From the NCBI GenBank assembly GCA_963720375.1, contig CAVRFM010000003.1, forward strand, positions 38,934 to 102,933: a DNA stretch of 64,000 nucleotides, in the 5' to 3' direction. The position numbers and the translations under genes are program-made. Under the pieces are notes generated by a model. That model was not told the DNA's origin and made no database searches. It saw nothing but the letters and a program-made list of their open reading frames with translations. This document shows positions 24,979 to 33,389 of this stretch, in pieces (position 1 is the stretch's first letter; the number at the start of each line of letters is the position of its first letter). This DNA comes from JAPLHP01 sp963720375. GTDB taxonomy: Bacteria > Chloroflexota > Dehalococcoidia > UBA2247 > RBG-13-53-26.

Positions 24979-25944
24979 ATGGAAATTCTAGTCACAGGAG
25001 CCACAGGCCAACTTGGGAGGGAGGTAGTACCTCGCCTCCTGGAAAAAGGGGACCGTCCAAGATTGCTTGTTCGTGACGTGTCCAAGGCTAAGGCACTGTT
25101 TCCTGACTGTGAACTCATTCAGGGAGATATTGTTCAGGATAACCTTGGCATTAAAGAGCCGATGACGGTAGATGCTGTCTATCACCTGGCTGCCGATATC
25201 AACCTGGGCGCCGGTCGTGACGATAGGGTGTGGGCCACAAACTTTCGGGGTACCGTCAATGTGGCTCGCTTCTGCCAGCAAAACTCAGTGCCTCACCTCT
25301 TCTATGCGGGCACGGCCTACACCGAAAAGGGCAGGAACGCTTATGAGAAGTCAAAGAAGGCAGCCGAGCAATTTGTAGAGTCCAGTGGGATTAGGGATAA
25401 AACTATCTTCAAGATTGGCATTATTGTTCCCAGTCTCAAAGACCCTGGCAGCGCTTCAACCGGAGCGCTGTATCAGTTTGTCAATGGTATCCGCCTGATT
25501 CGTAACCGTGCGGAGGTGATGAGGAAACGTCTGGAGGGCACGCTCCGCTTGCCTGTCCTGGAGCCCAAACTCAGGGTGAGGGGACTCCCTGATGCCAGGC
25601 TCAATCTGGTGCCTGTTGATGTGGTGGCTGATTCTATTGTGAAGACAACGAAGCCGGGTAAATTATGGCTCACTCACCCTAACCCCCCGAAGCTGTGCGA
25701 TCTGGCAAAGTGGGTAGGTAAGGCGCTGGGTATCTCCATAGAGTTCAAACCGGATTTTGAAATGTCCGCTATCGAGGCCCTGTTCCACAAGGGCGCGAAC
25801 CCGTTTCTCCCTTATCTTTTTGGTGATGAATTCCCCAGTGACCTGAAGGATTGCCCTGACATCAGTCCCGACTTTATCAAAGAAAGCGTAGTTCACAGCA
25901 CTATTGACATCGATGGCACATCTGCCGGCAAGGGGCTGAAGTGA
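24979..25944 (+). CDS. NAD-dependent epimerase/dehydratase family protein (extended SDR)
   Basis: A 321-residue protein with the TGATGQLG nucleotide loop at residues 6-13, an acidic strand end replaced by LLVRDVSKA (NADP-like arginine), and VYHLAADINLGAG. The YEKSK motif (AYEKSKKAAEQF) supplies the Tyr and Lys of the SDR active site. The C-terminal half is atypical. It may act on sugars, terpenoids or lipids; substrate unknown. The ATG follows GGGGGGAAA. Direct repeats of 176 and 150 bp lie on both sides, so the gene could be a mobile unit or have been duplicated-in. Confidence 0.87.
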   Translation: MEILVTGATGQLGREVVPRLLEKGDRPRLLVRDVSKAKALFPDCELIQGDIVQDNLGIKEPMTVDAVYHLAADINLGAGRDDRVWATNFRGTVNVARFCQQNSVPHLFYAGTAYTEKGRNAYEKSKKAAEQFVESSGIRDKTIFKIGIIVPSLKDPGSASTGALYQFVNGIRLIRNRAEVMRKRLEGTLRLPVLEPKLRVRGLPDARLNLVPVDVVADSIVKTTKPGKLWLTHPNPPKLCDLAKWVGKALGISIEFKPDFEMSAIEALFHKGANPFLPYLFGDEFPSDLKDCPDISPDFIKESVVHSTIDIDGTSAGKGLK

Positions 25945-25953
25945 TCGTTTAGC

Positions 25954-26103
25954 AACTCCTTCAACCCCCTGTAGTCCCCCAGTCCTGGGGGACTTTCAAA
26001 GGTGGGGGACACCCCCAAGCAGCAATCCAAGAAATCTAATCATTTTCTAAGGTTGTTCTCATTTGAGATTAAGCTGCCTCGGCTATAGTGGAGATGCTCG
26101 AAA
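25954..26103. repeat. Direct repeat flanking the epimerase gene, copy B (150 bp)
   Basis: This copy starts ten bases after the epimerase stop and matches copy A at 24764 with a few substitutions and a 26-base gap. Confidence 0.85.
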
Positions 26104-26164
26104 GGTTCCTTACCTTTTGAGAGCTGGAGGCAAGCCTGCCAGCACATTTTAGAAGGGGGGTAGC

Positions 26165-26395
26165 ATGCTGACAACAGAGCAAGAAACACAAGTACGGCGA
26201 AGGGGAGCCACGTGGTATCCCAAGAGACATGACGACCTGGTGATTGAACGCTGGGCTATGGCATGTAGTGCGACACATAATGACTGCCATGCCTGCAACT
26301 TCCACAATCAATGTCAGGACCTTGCCGACAGGTTGATTGGGTGCATCGAAGTCCGGTCGCCTATCGGGTATCAAAGGAGAGGGCCTCAAGGCTGA
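26165..26395 (+). CDS. Small cysteine-rich hypothetical protein
   Basis: The 76-residue frame has a good ribosome site (AAGGGGGG before ATG). It contains MACSATHNDCHACNFHNQCQDL, with four cysteines spaced like a small metal site, followed by a helix (ADRLIGCIE). An N-terminal amphipathic stretch (TTEQETQVRRRGATWYPKRH) suggests nucleic-acid contact, which is speculation. It is convergent with feoB. I do not recognise the family. Confidence 0.5.
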   Translation: MLTTEQETQVRRRGATWYPKRHDDLVIERWAMACSATHNDCHACNFHNQCQDLADRLIGCIEVRSPIGYQRRGPQG

Positions 26396-26464
26396 ACAGG
26401 CCACTCACAGCCAGGAAAAGGCAAATAACAATTTGAATGGCTGCCGGCGTTGAGCTCGATTCAA

Positions 26465-28474
26465 CTACACCCCTACACCGGCCAGCCTGGCTATCTGATA
26501 TACCACTGTGGCCAGTGAGAAAGAGAGTACCAACTGCAGGCCTATGGAGAAGGCTGTCCAGCGCCAACTTCCGGTCTCCTGCCGAATACACGCTGCCGTT
26601 GCGACACAGGGTATGAAGAGGACCTGGGCCACCAGGAACGCTATGGCGGCAGCCGGCGTAAGCATCACTTTCAGTGCCTGACTCAGTCCGGCCTTCTGTT
26701 GACCCAGCAACACACCCAGGGTAGCTATGGTGTTCTCCTTGGCCACGAAGCTGGTCAGCAGGGCTACCATGAGCTGCCAGTTCAGCCCCATGAGGTTGCC
26801 CACCGGCTGAAGCCATCTCCCGATATCACCCAGGAAGCTCTTATCGATGCTGCCTCCCGGGAAGTAGGACAACAGCCAGATGACGATAGAGACGGCCAGT
26901 ATGACTGTTCCGGCACGCTTGATGAAGGCCGCCGTGCGCTGCCAGGCACCCACACCGATGGTCCTTGGATTCGGCGAATGATAAAGCGGCAGCTCCATCA
27001 TTAAGGTGGCCCTCTTGCTGCCGAGAACAAACCGGCTCATGATCAGGCCAGACACTGCAAGCACCAGCAGGCTGAAGGCGATCAATCCCAGCGATACCAG
27101 TATGGCTTTTCCTCCGAAAACCGCCGCCGCTATCACCGCGACTACGGCCATTCTGCCGGTGCAGGGTATGAGAGGTGCCAGCAGCACAGTCAGGATGCGG
27201 GCCCGTTTCGACTCGATGATGCGCGTTCCCATTACCGCCGGGACGTTGCAACCAAAACCCAGGAGCAGCGGCAAGGATGATTTCCCATGCAGTCCCAGGA
27301 GATGCATATATCTGTCCGTGACGAACGCCACCCGTGCCGTATACCCGATGTCTTCCAGAAAGCCCCAAGCCACAAAGAAGAGGAACAGTATCGGAATGAA
27401 GGTGAGAACCGTTCCCACCCCACCCACAAGGCCGTTCCCCAGGAAGCTCTGCAGCCAACCGGGCGCGAAATGCATATGGTCGAATACCAATGACTGCACC
27501 CTCTCGATAAGACTGACCTGGAGGAAATGCTGTGTGGGAACTCCTATACCGTAGACCACCAGGAAGGCAAGGCCCATGACTGCCAGCAGGATAGCCAGGC
27601 CCAGCAGGGGATGGGTGGCCGCCCGGTCGAGCTTCTCCGTGAGAGAGACCCGGCCCAGAGGCGGTCTCTCTTGAGCCGACGACAGCACGTTATTGACCCA
27701 GTCGAAGCGCAGTCCGGCCATGGTTATCGCCGCGGACTCCTTGTCGCTAAGGAAGGAGTCGAGCTCCGACTGTTGGGCCTCCGGCAGGAGCTCGTGAAGC
27801 AGCTTGTTGATCTGGCTGTCGCCTTCCAGTACCTTCATGGCCGCCCAGTGCCTGGGGTAGGGCACTGTGTCCTCGTCCGTCAGAAGCTGTTCGATATGAG
27901 TTATATCAGCCTTTATCTGGCTATCCGACTCAATATGTCTCACCGTTCGGGAGCCAACGGGTAGACTGCACTCACGGCCAATCGCTTCTATCAGCTCCTT
28001 GAGTCCCTGGTTCTTTCTGGCAACCATGGGGACAACCGGTATATTGAGCGCCGACTCCAGCGCCTTGAGATCGATCTTCATTCCCTCTTGCCGGGCGACG
28101 TCCATCATATTCAGGGCAATCAGGAGCCGCGGCGCCAGCTCTGCGAGTTCAGCCACAAGATACAGATTGCGCTCCAGGCTGGCCGCATTCAGCAGGGCAA
28201 CAACGAGGTCCGGCTTTTCCGTTACCAGAAAGTCTCTGGTGATCTGCTCTTCGACCGAGTTGGCTGTGAGACTGTATGTGCCCGGCAAATCGACCAACTT
28301 GATGGTCAGACCGTTGTGGTGCAACACGCCGGTTTTCTGTTCGACCGTCTTCCCGGGCCAGTTGCCCACATGTTGAGAGAGACCGGTCAGAAGGTTGAAA
28401 ACGGTGCTCTTGCCTACGTTTGGAGTGCCGACCAGGGCTACGACAACGGTCTTCTCGTCAGGTTTCTCTGTCAT
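26465..28474 (-). CDS. feoB: Ferrous iron transporter FeoB
   Basis: A 669-residue protein. The cytosolic G domain has G1 GTPNVGKS (residues 16-23; the usual Asn is Thr17), G3 DLPG near residue 62 and G4 NMMD. The membrane part has two gate domains with about eight helices, including LPLLLGFGCNVPAVMGTR and the second core cysteine segment FIPCVATAACIRQETG. FeoB imports Fe2+ using GTP- or NTP-gated transport. Its start ATG overlaps the stop of the upstream regulator (ATGA), so the two are cotranslated. There is no separate feoA; a FeoA domain is fused to the regulator. Confidence 0.96.
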   Translation of the reverse strand: MTEKPDEKTVVVALVGTPNVGKSTVFNLLTGLSQHVGNWPGKTVEQKTGVLHHNGLTIKLVDLPGTYSLTANSVEEQITRDFLVTEKPDLVVALLNAASLERNLYLVAELAELAPRLLIALNMMDVARQEGMKIDLKALESALNIPVVPMVARKNQGLKELIEAIGRECSLPVGSRTVRHIESDSQIKADITHIEQLLTDEDTVPYPRHWAAMKVLEGDSQINKLLHELLPEAQQSELDSFLSDKESAAITMAGLRFDWVNNVLSSAQERPPLGRVSLTEKLDRAATHPLLGLAILLAVMGLAFLVVYGIGVPTQHFLQVSLIERVQSLVFDHMHFAPGWLQSFLGNGLVGGVGTVLTFIPILFLFFVAWGFLEDIGYTARVAFVTDRYMHLLGLHGKSSLPLLLGFGCNVPAVMGTRIIESKRARILTVLLAPLIPCTGRMAVVAVIAAAVFGGKAILVSLGLIAFSLLVLAVSGLIMSRFVLGSKRATLMMELPLYHSPNPRTIGVGAWQRTAAFIKRAGTVILAVSIVIWLLSYFPGGSIDKSFLGDIGRWLQPVGNLMGLNWQLMVALLTSFVAKENTIATLGVLLGQQKAGLSQALKVMLTPAAAIAFLVAQVLFIPCVATAACIRQETGSWRWTAFSIGLQLVLSFSLATVVYQIARLAGVGV

Positions 28475-29379
28475 CCCGAGCTTTCTCGCCTCACCATCAT
28501 CTTGCTGGCCATTCCCCGACCAAGAGCTACTTCCGTATCGTGAATCTTAACCAAGACCGGACCTCTCCCAAAGTTCTTAATCATTCTCACCGGACTGCCT
28601 GGAGTGAATCCCATGGAGAGACACCGCCCCAGCATCGCTCTCTCACCTGTGTAGGACTTGAGGACGCCTGATTCTCCGGTGCGGAGCCCGCTCATGGGGA
28701 TTTCTTCCTCGGCCGTCTCCTCTTCAGAGGAAAGTGGTCTTGCCAGGAGGCAGTCCGCAGTCTTCTTGTCCAACACCAGTCTTTGGCCGTCCAGTTTCAA
28801 CTCCAGAGACCCATCGCGATCTTTCTTTTCGATCGATACGATCGTGTTCGGCTTCAACCCCCATTTCTCTATCCTCCTCAACAGCCGGGGCTCTTCTTCG
28901 GCCACCGCAGAGATGCACACCCTCTGCCGCAGCTTGAATTCCGAAAGCGGCCTGATCCCCTGATCTCTCACATTGCCGTCCTTGTCCGGAATCGGGTGGC
29001 CATGGGGGCAGGTATCGGTCTCGCCCAGGAGTGAGGCAAGCCGTTCCTCCGTCTCCGAAGAAGTGGCGTGCTCCAGACGGCAGGCTTCAGTGTGTACCCT
29101 ATCCCATTTCACGCCGAGTATGTCCGTCAGAAACCTCTCCCACAGGCGATGCCGCCTGATAACCGATAATGCTGCCTGTTTGCCTTCTGCAGTAAGCGAA
29201 ACCCCTCTATTGGGTTCGTAGTCTATCAGCCCCATCGACTCCAGCCTTCGCATCATATCGGTGACGGCTGGCAAAGACACTCCCAGATCTGCCGCCAGAG
29301 CAGATGTAGAAACCGGCGTCTCGGTCCCCTGTCTTTTCTGAATCGCCTCCAAATACTCTTCTACCCGTTCGCTTTTCAT
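28471..29379 (-). CDS. DtxR/MntR-type metal-dependent repressor with C-terminal FeoA domain
   Basis: The 302-residue protein starts with a winged helix (VEEYLEAIQKR, STSALAADLGVSLPAVTDMM), then the DtxR dimerisation domain with metal ligands in RLEHATSSETEERL and the CPHGHPIPD loop. A first SH3-like domain follows, and residues from about 228 form a FeoA domain (GLRTGESGVLKSYTGERAML, GRGPVLVKIHDTEVALGRGM). The ATG at 29379 follows CTGGAGG. It probably binds Fe2+ and represses this operon when iron is ample. The palindrome at 29399-29412 lies 20 bp upstream. FeoA fused to the repressor is a neat way to supply FeoB's partner. Confidence 0.92.
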   Translation of the reverse strand: MKSERVEEYLEAIQKRQGTETPVSTSALAADLGVSLPAVTDMMRRLESMGLIDYEPNRGVSLTAEGKQAALSVIRRHRLWERFLTDILGVKWDRVHTEACRLEHATSSETEERLASLLGETDTCPHGHPIPDKDGNVRDQGIRPLSEFKLRQRVCISAVAEEEPRLLRRIEKWGLKPNTIVSIEKKDRDGSLELKLDGQRLVLDKKTADCLLARPLSSEEETAEEEIPMSGLRTGESGVLKSYTGERAMLGRCLSMGFTPGSPVRMIKNFGRGPVLVKIHDTEVALGRGMASKMMVRRESSG

Positions 29380-29397
29380 ATCAGCCTCCAGCAGTGA

Positions 29398-29430
29398 TTT
29401 AAGTCGACTTAACTTAAGCCAGTTTAAGTG
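29398..29430. promoter_or_regulatory. Candidate DtxR-type operator
   Basis: TTAAGTCGACTTAA (29399-29412) is a perfect palindrome directly upstream of the regulator start. It is followed by CTTAAGCCAGTTTAAG, a second imperfect one. The TTAA-rich form resembles DtxR/IdeR and MntR boxes. Autoregulation is inference from position. Confidence 0.6.
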
Positions 29431-29632
29431 TAGCACCTTTTCAGAAGGATAGGCAAGACGGTATGCATCCTCTCATGCGGAGTCTGAAGGATAATGATGG
29501 CGGCCGTGGTTCTCTTTGACCTGCCTCAGAGAAACCGGATCTGCCCGAATGCCGGACTGTGGATGGAGAATGGAACCTATCGCGGGGAGCAGAGACTCAG
29601 TCTGCCTCATGAAGGTAGCGCTGCTTTAGAGG

Positions 29633-29690
29633 ACTTCAGGCCATCTCCCTTCTGTATCCAAGCAGAGGTTGGGCTGGTATAATGTCGCTG
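29633..29690 (+). repeat. Promoter-bearing repeat, copy 6
   Basis: CTTCAGGCCATCTCCCTTCT, GTATCCAAGCAGAGGTTGGG, CTGGTATAATGTCGCTG. TATAAT at 29678-29683 has the extended TG. It lies 60 bp before the cold-shock protein start. The 62-codon ORF that runs through it is not credible as a gene. Confidence 0.8.
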
Positions 29691-29748
29691 AAGGCAATCT
29701 GCTGATGATACTTCTGCTGCTAAGTGGCAGGTAGAAAGGAGCTTTGCT

Positions 29749-29991
29749 ATGGCGAAGGGAACAATCAAGAAACTAATCAGGGACAAGGGCTATGGGTTCA
29801 TCCAAACTGAGGAGGGGAAGGACCTCTTCTTTCACCAGAGTCAGCTCCAAGGTGTGGACTATTCTTCTCTCAAGGAAGGACAAGAGGTAGAATTTGAGCT
29901 GGGCAAGCACCGTGATGGCCGCCCAGAGGCTACCAAGGTGAAGCTACCACCACCCAAGAATGAATACGGCCCCCACCAGGGCGGCTTGTAG
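29749..29991 (+). CDS. Cold-shock domain protein
   Basis: An 80-residue single CSD protein. RNP1-like KGYGFIQ and RNP2-like DLFFHQS are both present, with KGTIKKLIRDKG in front. The family binds single-stranded nucleic acid and melts RNA structure. AAAGGAG precedes the ATG. A glycine- and proline-rich tail (PPPKNEYGPHQGGL) is added after the five-strand barrel. The promoter repeat copy 6 lies upstream and copy 7 begins right after the stop. Confidence 0.92.
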   Translation: MAKGTIKKLIRDKGYGFIQTEEGKDLFFHQSQLQGVDYSSLKEGQEVEFELGKHRDGRPEATKVKLPPPKNEYGPHQGGL

Positions 29992-29992
29992 A

Positions 29993-30040
29993 CCTTCAGG
30001 CTGTCCTCCATTTGTATCCAAGCTGAGGTTGGGGTGGTGT
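29993..30040 (+). repeat. Promoter-bearing repeat, copy 7 (degenerate -10)
   Basis: CTTCAGGCTGTCCTCCATTT, GTATCCAAGCTGAGGTTGGG, GTGGTGTTGTTTTGGG. The -10 place reads TGTTGT. The next gene is on the opposite strand, so this copy has no obvious gene to drive. Confidence 0.78.
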
Positions 30041-30113
30041 TGTTTTGGGAATAAGTCAGAGCTGCGGCGGTGACCTCCCGTAACGGTAAGGACTCCAGCC
30101 GATGCAAAGACGG

Positions 30114-30548
30114 CTATTTCAGTTGGGGTCCCTTGCCGATCTCCATCTTGCCGCGATAGTACCTCTGCTTGATCTCAGGCCCCTTTTCGAGGAACTTGTG
30201 CAGGCCTTGTCGTTGGATAAAGCAGAGGTTGAATACCTTCGTGTTATGAGGCAGGACATTGGCCCTGTCTGCCGCCGGATTCAGCTTGGAGCAGGGGAAA
30301 TCCGGACACTCGAAGCAGAAATCGAATCCGCGTTTGTCAATGCAGGCATATGTTTCACAGGTACTGCCAATCACCGCGCAGTTCCCTTTGAGTGCTCTGC
30401 AACCGGCGCAAGGCAGGCTTTCCTTCTTGAACCCCATCGCCAGCAGACTGTCCATGAGCGCCGGGTTGTCCTTCACCCTGTGGGCTCCGCAGTCGCCGCA
30501 GTCGATCCCGCACGGCGCGACCATGGTAATCTCATCAGGCCTCTTCAT
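30114..30548 (-). CDS. DUF3795 domain protein
   Basis: The 144-residue protein starts at the ATG after GGAGGTGA. It has CGIDCGDCGAH, CAGCRALKGNC and FCFECPDFPCSKL, the cysteine clusters of DUF3795. The function of the family is unknown; the three CxxC sets imply zinc or Fe-S binding. Two further DUF3795 proteins lie at 34931 and 35944. The frame extends further upstream into the promoter repeat but that part is not coding. Confidence 0.88.
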   Translation of the reverse strand: MKRPDEITMVAPCGIDCGDCGAHRVKDNPALMDSLLAMGFKKESLPCAGCRALKGNCAVIGSTCETYACIDKRGFDFCFECPDFPCSKLNPAADRANVLPHNTKVFNLCFIQRQGLHKFLEKGPEIKQRYYRGKMEIGKGPQLK

Positions 30549-30644
30549 GTCATCACCTCCATCGTTGAATTGCCAGCTGCTATTTAGCATTATAGAACAG
30601 AAGCCCTCATCTATGCTGCCCCAAATGTCGTACTCATGACCCAA

Positions 30645-30698
30645 CCTCAGGGGCTGTCCCCTTTGTATCCAGGCTGAGGTTGGGTGGTATAATGTCGC
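30645..30698 (+). repeat. Promoter-bearing repeat, copy 8
   Basis: CTCAGGGGCTGTCCCCTTTG, TATCCAGGCTGAGGTTGGG, TGGTATAATGTCGCC. This is close to the family consensus. TATAAT is at 30688-30693, about 115 bp before the cupin gene. Confidence 0.85.
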
Positions 30699-30806
30699 CA
30701 AGGAATGGTTCTATGTAGCCATCCCACAGCAAGAATGAAGTTGTTGAACTTTCAAGGAAGCCATGTTACATTACTGAACTGATGAATCTGTTATGGAGGC
30801 GAAACA

Positions 30807-31196
30807 ATGGCAGGATATGTTGTATCCATTGAGAAAAAGACGCTAGATAATAACTATTTCAGGCAAGTGTTGTTCACCGGGAAGTATGCTCAGCTCGTGG
30901 TTATGTGCCTGCAACCTGGTGAAGAGATCGGTAACGAAGTACATGCTAAGGTTGATCAATTCTTTCGCATCGAGCAAGGTGAAGCAGCCTTTGTTTTCAG
31001 CGGAAAAGAAAAACACTTAGTGAAAGATGGGGATGCGGTTATAGTTCCAGCAGGTACATACCATAATGTAATAAATACTTCGAAGACCGCAAAGTTGAAG
31101 CTGTATACCATATACTCCCCTCCTAACCATCCTGATAAGACCGTGCATAAGACGAAGGCCGAGGCTGAGAAGGCAGAAGCGGAAGAGCATCACTAG
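30807..31196 (+). CDS. Cupin-domain protein
   Basis: The 129-residue protein has cupin motif 1 (PGEEIGNEVHAKVDQFFRIEQG) and motif 2 (DAVIVPAGTYHNVINTS). Motif 1 has one expected histidine, a glutamate and an Asp-Gln in place of His-Glu; motif 2 has its histidine. A metal site is possible. The C-terminus is a Lys/Glu/His tail (KAEAEKAEAEEHH). GGAGGCG precedes the ATG. Function is unclear; such proteins can be isomerases, dioxygenases or sensors. It is driven by repeat copy 8 if that is active. Confidence 0.85.
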   Translation: MAGYVVSIEKKTLDNNYFRQVLFTGKYAQLVVMCLQPGEEIGNEVHAKVDQFFRIEQGEAAFVFSGKEKHLVKDGDAVIVPAGTYHNVINTSKTAKLKLYTIYSPPNHPDKTVHKTKAEAEKAEAEEHH

Positions 31197-31414
31197 CGAG
31201 ACTCAGTTCCGTTTCCCCTGAAATGAGCAAACCTACTCTTGGGAGACAGAAGCAAATCTCGAATCGTGCGCCAGATTAGTTAGGCGTAATAGCTTCATAT
31301 GGAACCCATAATTAGGCATGCGGGTGACCTGCCTCCCAACAGTCATACTACATCTTAAATTGCAGTCATCAACCTTTGGGGTTGCCCAATGCCTCATCCC
31401 ACCACCGCCTTGTA

Positions 31415-31493
31415 GAACTTCAGGCTATCCCCTTTTTATGCAAACTGAGGTTGCCAGGTTCGTGTGGTAGATGTCGCCAGACATTCTGCAGGG
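31415..31493 (+). repeat. Promoter-bearing repeat, copy 9
   Basis: GAACTTCAGGCTATCCCCTT, TTTATGCAAACTGAGG, then TGGTAGATGTCGCCAGACAT, TCTGCAGGG. It shares the 3' end GTCGCCAG...ACATTCTGCAGGG with copy 10 only. The -10 is degenerate. The 31197-31504 gap holds no gene. Confidence 0.75.
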
Positions 31494-31504
31494 CAAAAAG
31501 CCAG

Positions 31505-32356
31505 TTACACCTCTGCAGCTGCATCTACAGTCAACTCTTGCGTCAACTGGTCCATCGAGTCTGTCGACTGGTTCTCGATGGTATGCTGCGGCTCTATAAT
31601 CACCCATGTACCTGATTGAAGCCCCAGGCCGGTCAAGTCTGCGTAGGAGTAGTATCCATACGGGCTAATGTCATCTACATGAACGAGGGTCATCTCATGA
31701 GCACTGCTTGGGCCTCGGAATATTCCGACCGCCGAATCTATCCCTTCTGCCTTAAACAAAGCCGCCGCAAGTATGGAAAAGTCCTCGCAGTCCCCTGAGA
31801 GAAATCCCAGCGTCTCCATAGGGGCTAAGTTGGCGTCGTCGATATCATACTCGTAGTGGATGTGAGCGTTTATGAAATCCAGTATCTTGCCAATCTTCTG
31901 GGTGGGTGAATCCGTAACCTGGACTCCTATGACGTTTATGACTTTGTCCAGTTCCCGTCTTGCTGTGGTGCAGCTGTGCTCGTTGGTGTAGCTGTAGTAC
32001 GTATCCTCGTAGGAGGCTGCCCAATATATTTCCCCTAGCCCATGTTTGGCCAGGGCAGCAGCGAACTTCACCTTATCTTGATCAGTTGAGTAGCTGTGAT
32101 CTGCCCTCACACTGTTATAGTAGTCTTCCAGGAGGTGGCCTATTCTGAGAGTCTGTAATACGTTATCAGAAGTACTAAGTTCGTCCAGTTGAGAATTCAG
32201 GCTGGAGACTTCTTGCTCCAGGGAGGCCCGTTCCTGTTCACTTTGGGTTAGTTGGCTCTGCAGACTATTGTATTCGCCCTGGGATATACCACAGCCAGGC
32301 AGAGCAAATACTACCAGCAGCAGCACCACCGTAGCCAGAACAATCCTTTTCCACAT
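31505..32356 (-). CDS. Lipoprotein with coiled coil and transglutaminase-like domain
   Basis: The 283-residue protein has a lipobox (FALPGC, Cys22) after a hydrophobic signal peptide. Residues about 25-62 form a coiled coil (LQSQLTQSEQERASLEQEVS). A transglutaminase-like core carries the catalytic Cys in SGDCEDFSILAAAL and a His in the AHEMTLVHV strand, with a possible Asp in YADLTG. Such domains cleave peptides or crosslink. It probably faces the outside of the membrane. The start ATG is directly before the signal peptide. It stands alone on the minus strand. Confidence 0.85.
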   Translation of the reverse strand: MWKRIVLATVVLLLVVFALPGCGISQGEYNSLQSQLTQSEQERASLEQEVSSLNSQLDELSTSDNVLQTLRIGHLLEDYYNSVRADHSYSTDQDKVKFAAALAKHGLGEIYWAASYEDTYYSYTNEHSCTTARRELDKVINVIGVQVTDSPTQKIGKILDFINAHIHYEYDIDDANLAPMETLGFLSGDCEDFSILAAALFKAEGIDSAVGIFRGPSSAHEMTLVHVDDISPYGYYSYADLTGLGLQSGTWVIIEPQHTIENQSTDSMDQLTQELTVDAAAEV

Positions 32357-32587
32357 GTTTAATCTCTACCTCCCTTGCACCTTTCTCTTCCAGCCGTACT
32401 ACGCCAGTATAGTGTCTTCATGGGTTTGTTAGTTCGACGCGACTTACAGAAAGCTCTCGCCTGAGCCGTCCGTCCAAATGGCTTGAGGTTGGCATCGTCC
32501 GACAGGTAACGATATGTCATAGACCCGCCCGCTTCCCATCTCAGCTACATCGTCAGAGACTGTTTGACGTTACGAGGTTAGAATCAG

Positions 32588-33013
32588 CTAGTTCAATCTC
32601 GACAAGATGTCACTGACAATGGAGATGTGAGACTCCTCCACGGTGGCTATGTCACTAAGCTTTGGTCTGAATGGGCTGCTCAATGGAAGCAAATCAACAG
32701 CCTGCCGGTATAACTGCAAGGCCTGCTTTTCCGCCTCGAGCTGCCGTTGAAACATCTCCTTGTGGCTGAGCTGCTCAGGGAAAGGCTCAAAGGCCCAAAC
32801 AGGCTTTCCCCCCAATCCCTCCACGACACTGGATACAGTATCGGCATGGCCCATAGAATCGGTACCAAGTTTCAGTACCAGTTTTCTTGCCTCTGCATCT
32901 TTCAATTGGCTGGCAATACGAGGATGGTGGACTACCATGGAGTATTCTACCATCAGTGCCCTATTCATAAGGTCCACAACCTCGGATGAATCTCGTACCT
33001 GCTTGACCTTCAT
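32588..33013 (-). CDS. Ferritin-like domain protein
   Basis: The 141-residue protein starts at an ATG after GAGGAGGTG. It is four-helical with possible metal ligands: Glu in NRALMVEYSMVVHH, His in DSMGHADTV, Glu in QRQLEAEKQALQLY and Glu/His in VEESHISIV. This is the spacing of a ferritin-like or rubrerythrin-like di-metal bundle without a rubredoxin domain. It could store or handle iron or scavenge peroxide; this is inference from the fold. No partner gene is adjacent. Confidence 0.75.
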   Translation of the reverse strand: MKVKQVRDSSEVVDLMNRALMVEYSMVVHHPRIASQLKDAEARKLVLKLGTDSMGHADTVSSVVEGLGGKPVWAFEPFPEQLSHKEMFQRQLEAEKQALQLYRQAVDLLPLSSPFRPKLSDIATVEESHISIVSDILSRLN

Positions 33014-33152
33014 GGGGCACCTCCTCTGTGGGTCTGTATATATATATCCTACAGGATAGAGCGTCACAGGATGTATGTCAAGGGCTTGTCACCTGCAAAA
33101 GCTCGTGTTCGTCCGCTTTCCGGGGCTTCATAGGGACTGCCTCACCTTGTTT

Positions 33153-33229
33153 GACTTCAAGGCCGTCCCATTCTGTGTCCAAGATGATATTCTGGTGGTA
33201 TAATGTCGCCAGAGACATTCTGCAGGGAT
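33153..33229 (+). repeat. Promoter-bearing repeat, copy 10
   Basis: GACTTCAAGGCCGTCCCATT, CTGTGTCCAAGATGATATTC, TGGTGGTATAATGTCGCC, then AGAGACATTCTGCAGGG. TATAAT is at 33199-33204. It lies 185 bp before the oxidoreductase start. The rest of 33014-33389 shows no gene. Confidence 0.82.
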
Positions 33230-33389
33230 GGAAGTCAGCCGGGTGGATTCCATGGAGCGTGGGGTGAGATGTCAATTCGTACTGTTGAAATTCGCCGATA
33301 TGGCCATTACAATGGCGATCGGGGTCGCATAGGTCAGATTTTCCCTGCTGTTGGGTAGCCATAGATACTCCATCAGGAAAGGAGAGATC

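Noticed and set aside
29494..29682. 62-codon plus-strand ORF before the cold-shock gene
   Set aside because: It reads through the promoter repeat and has no ribosome site.
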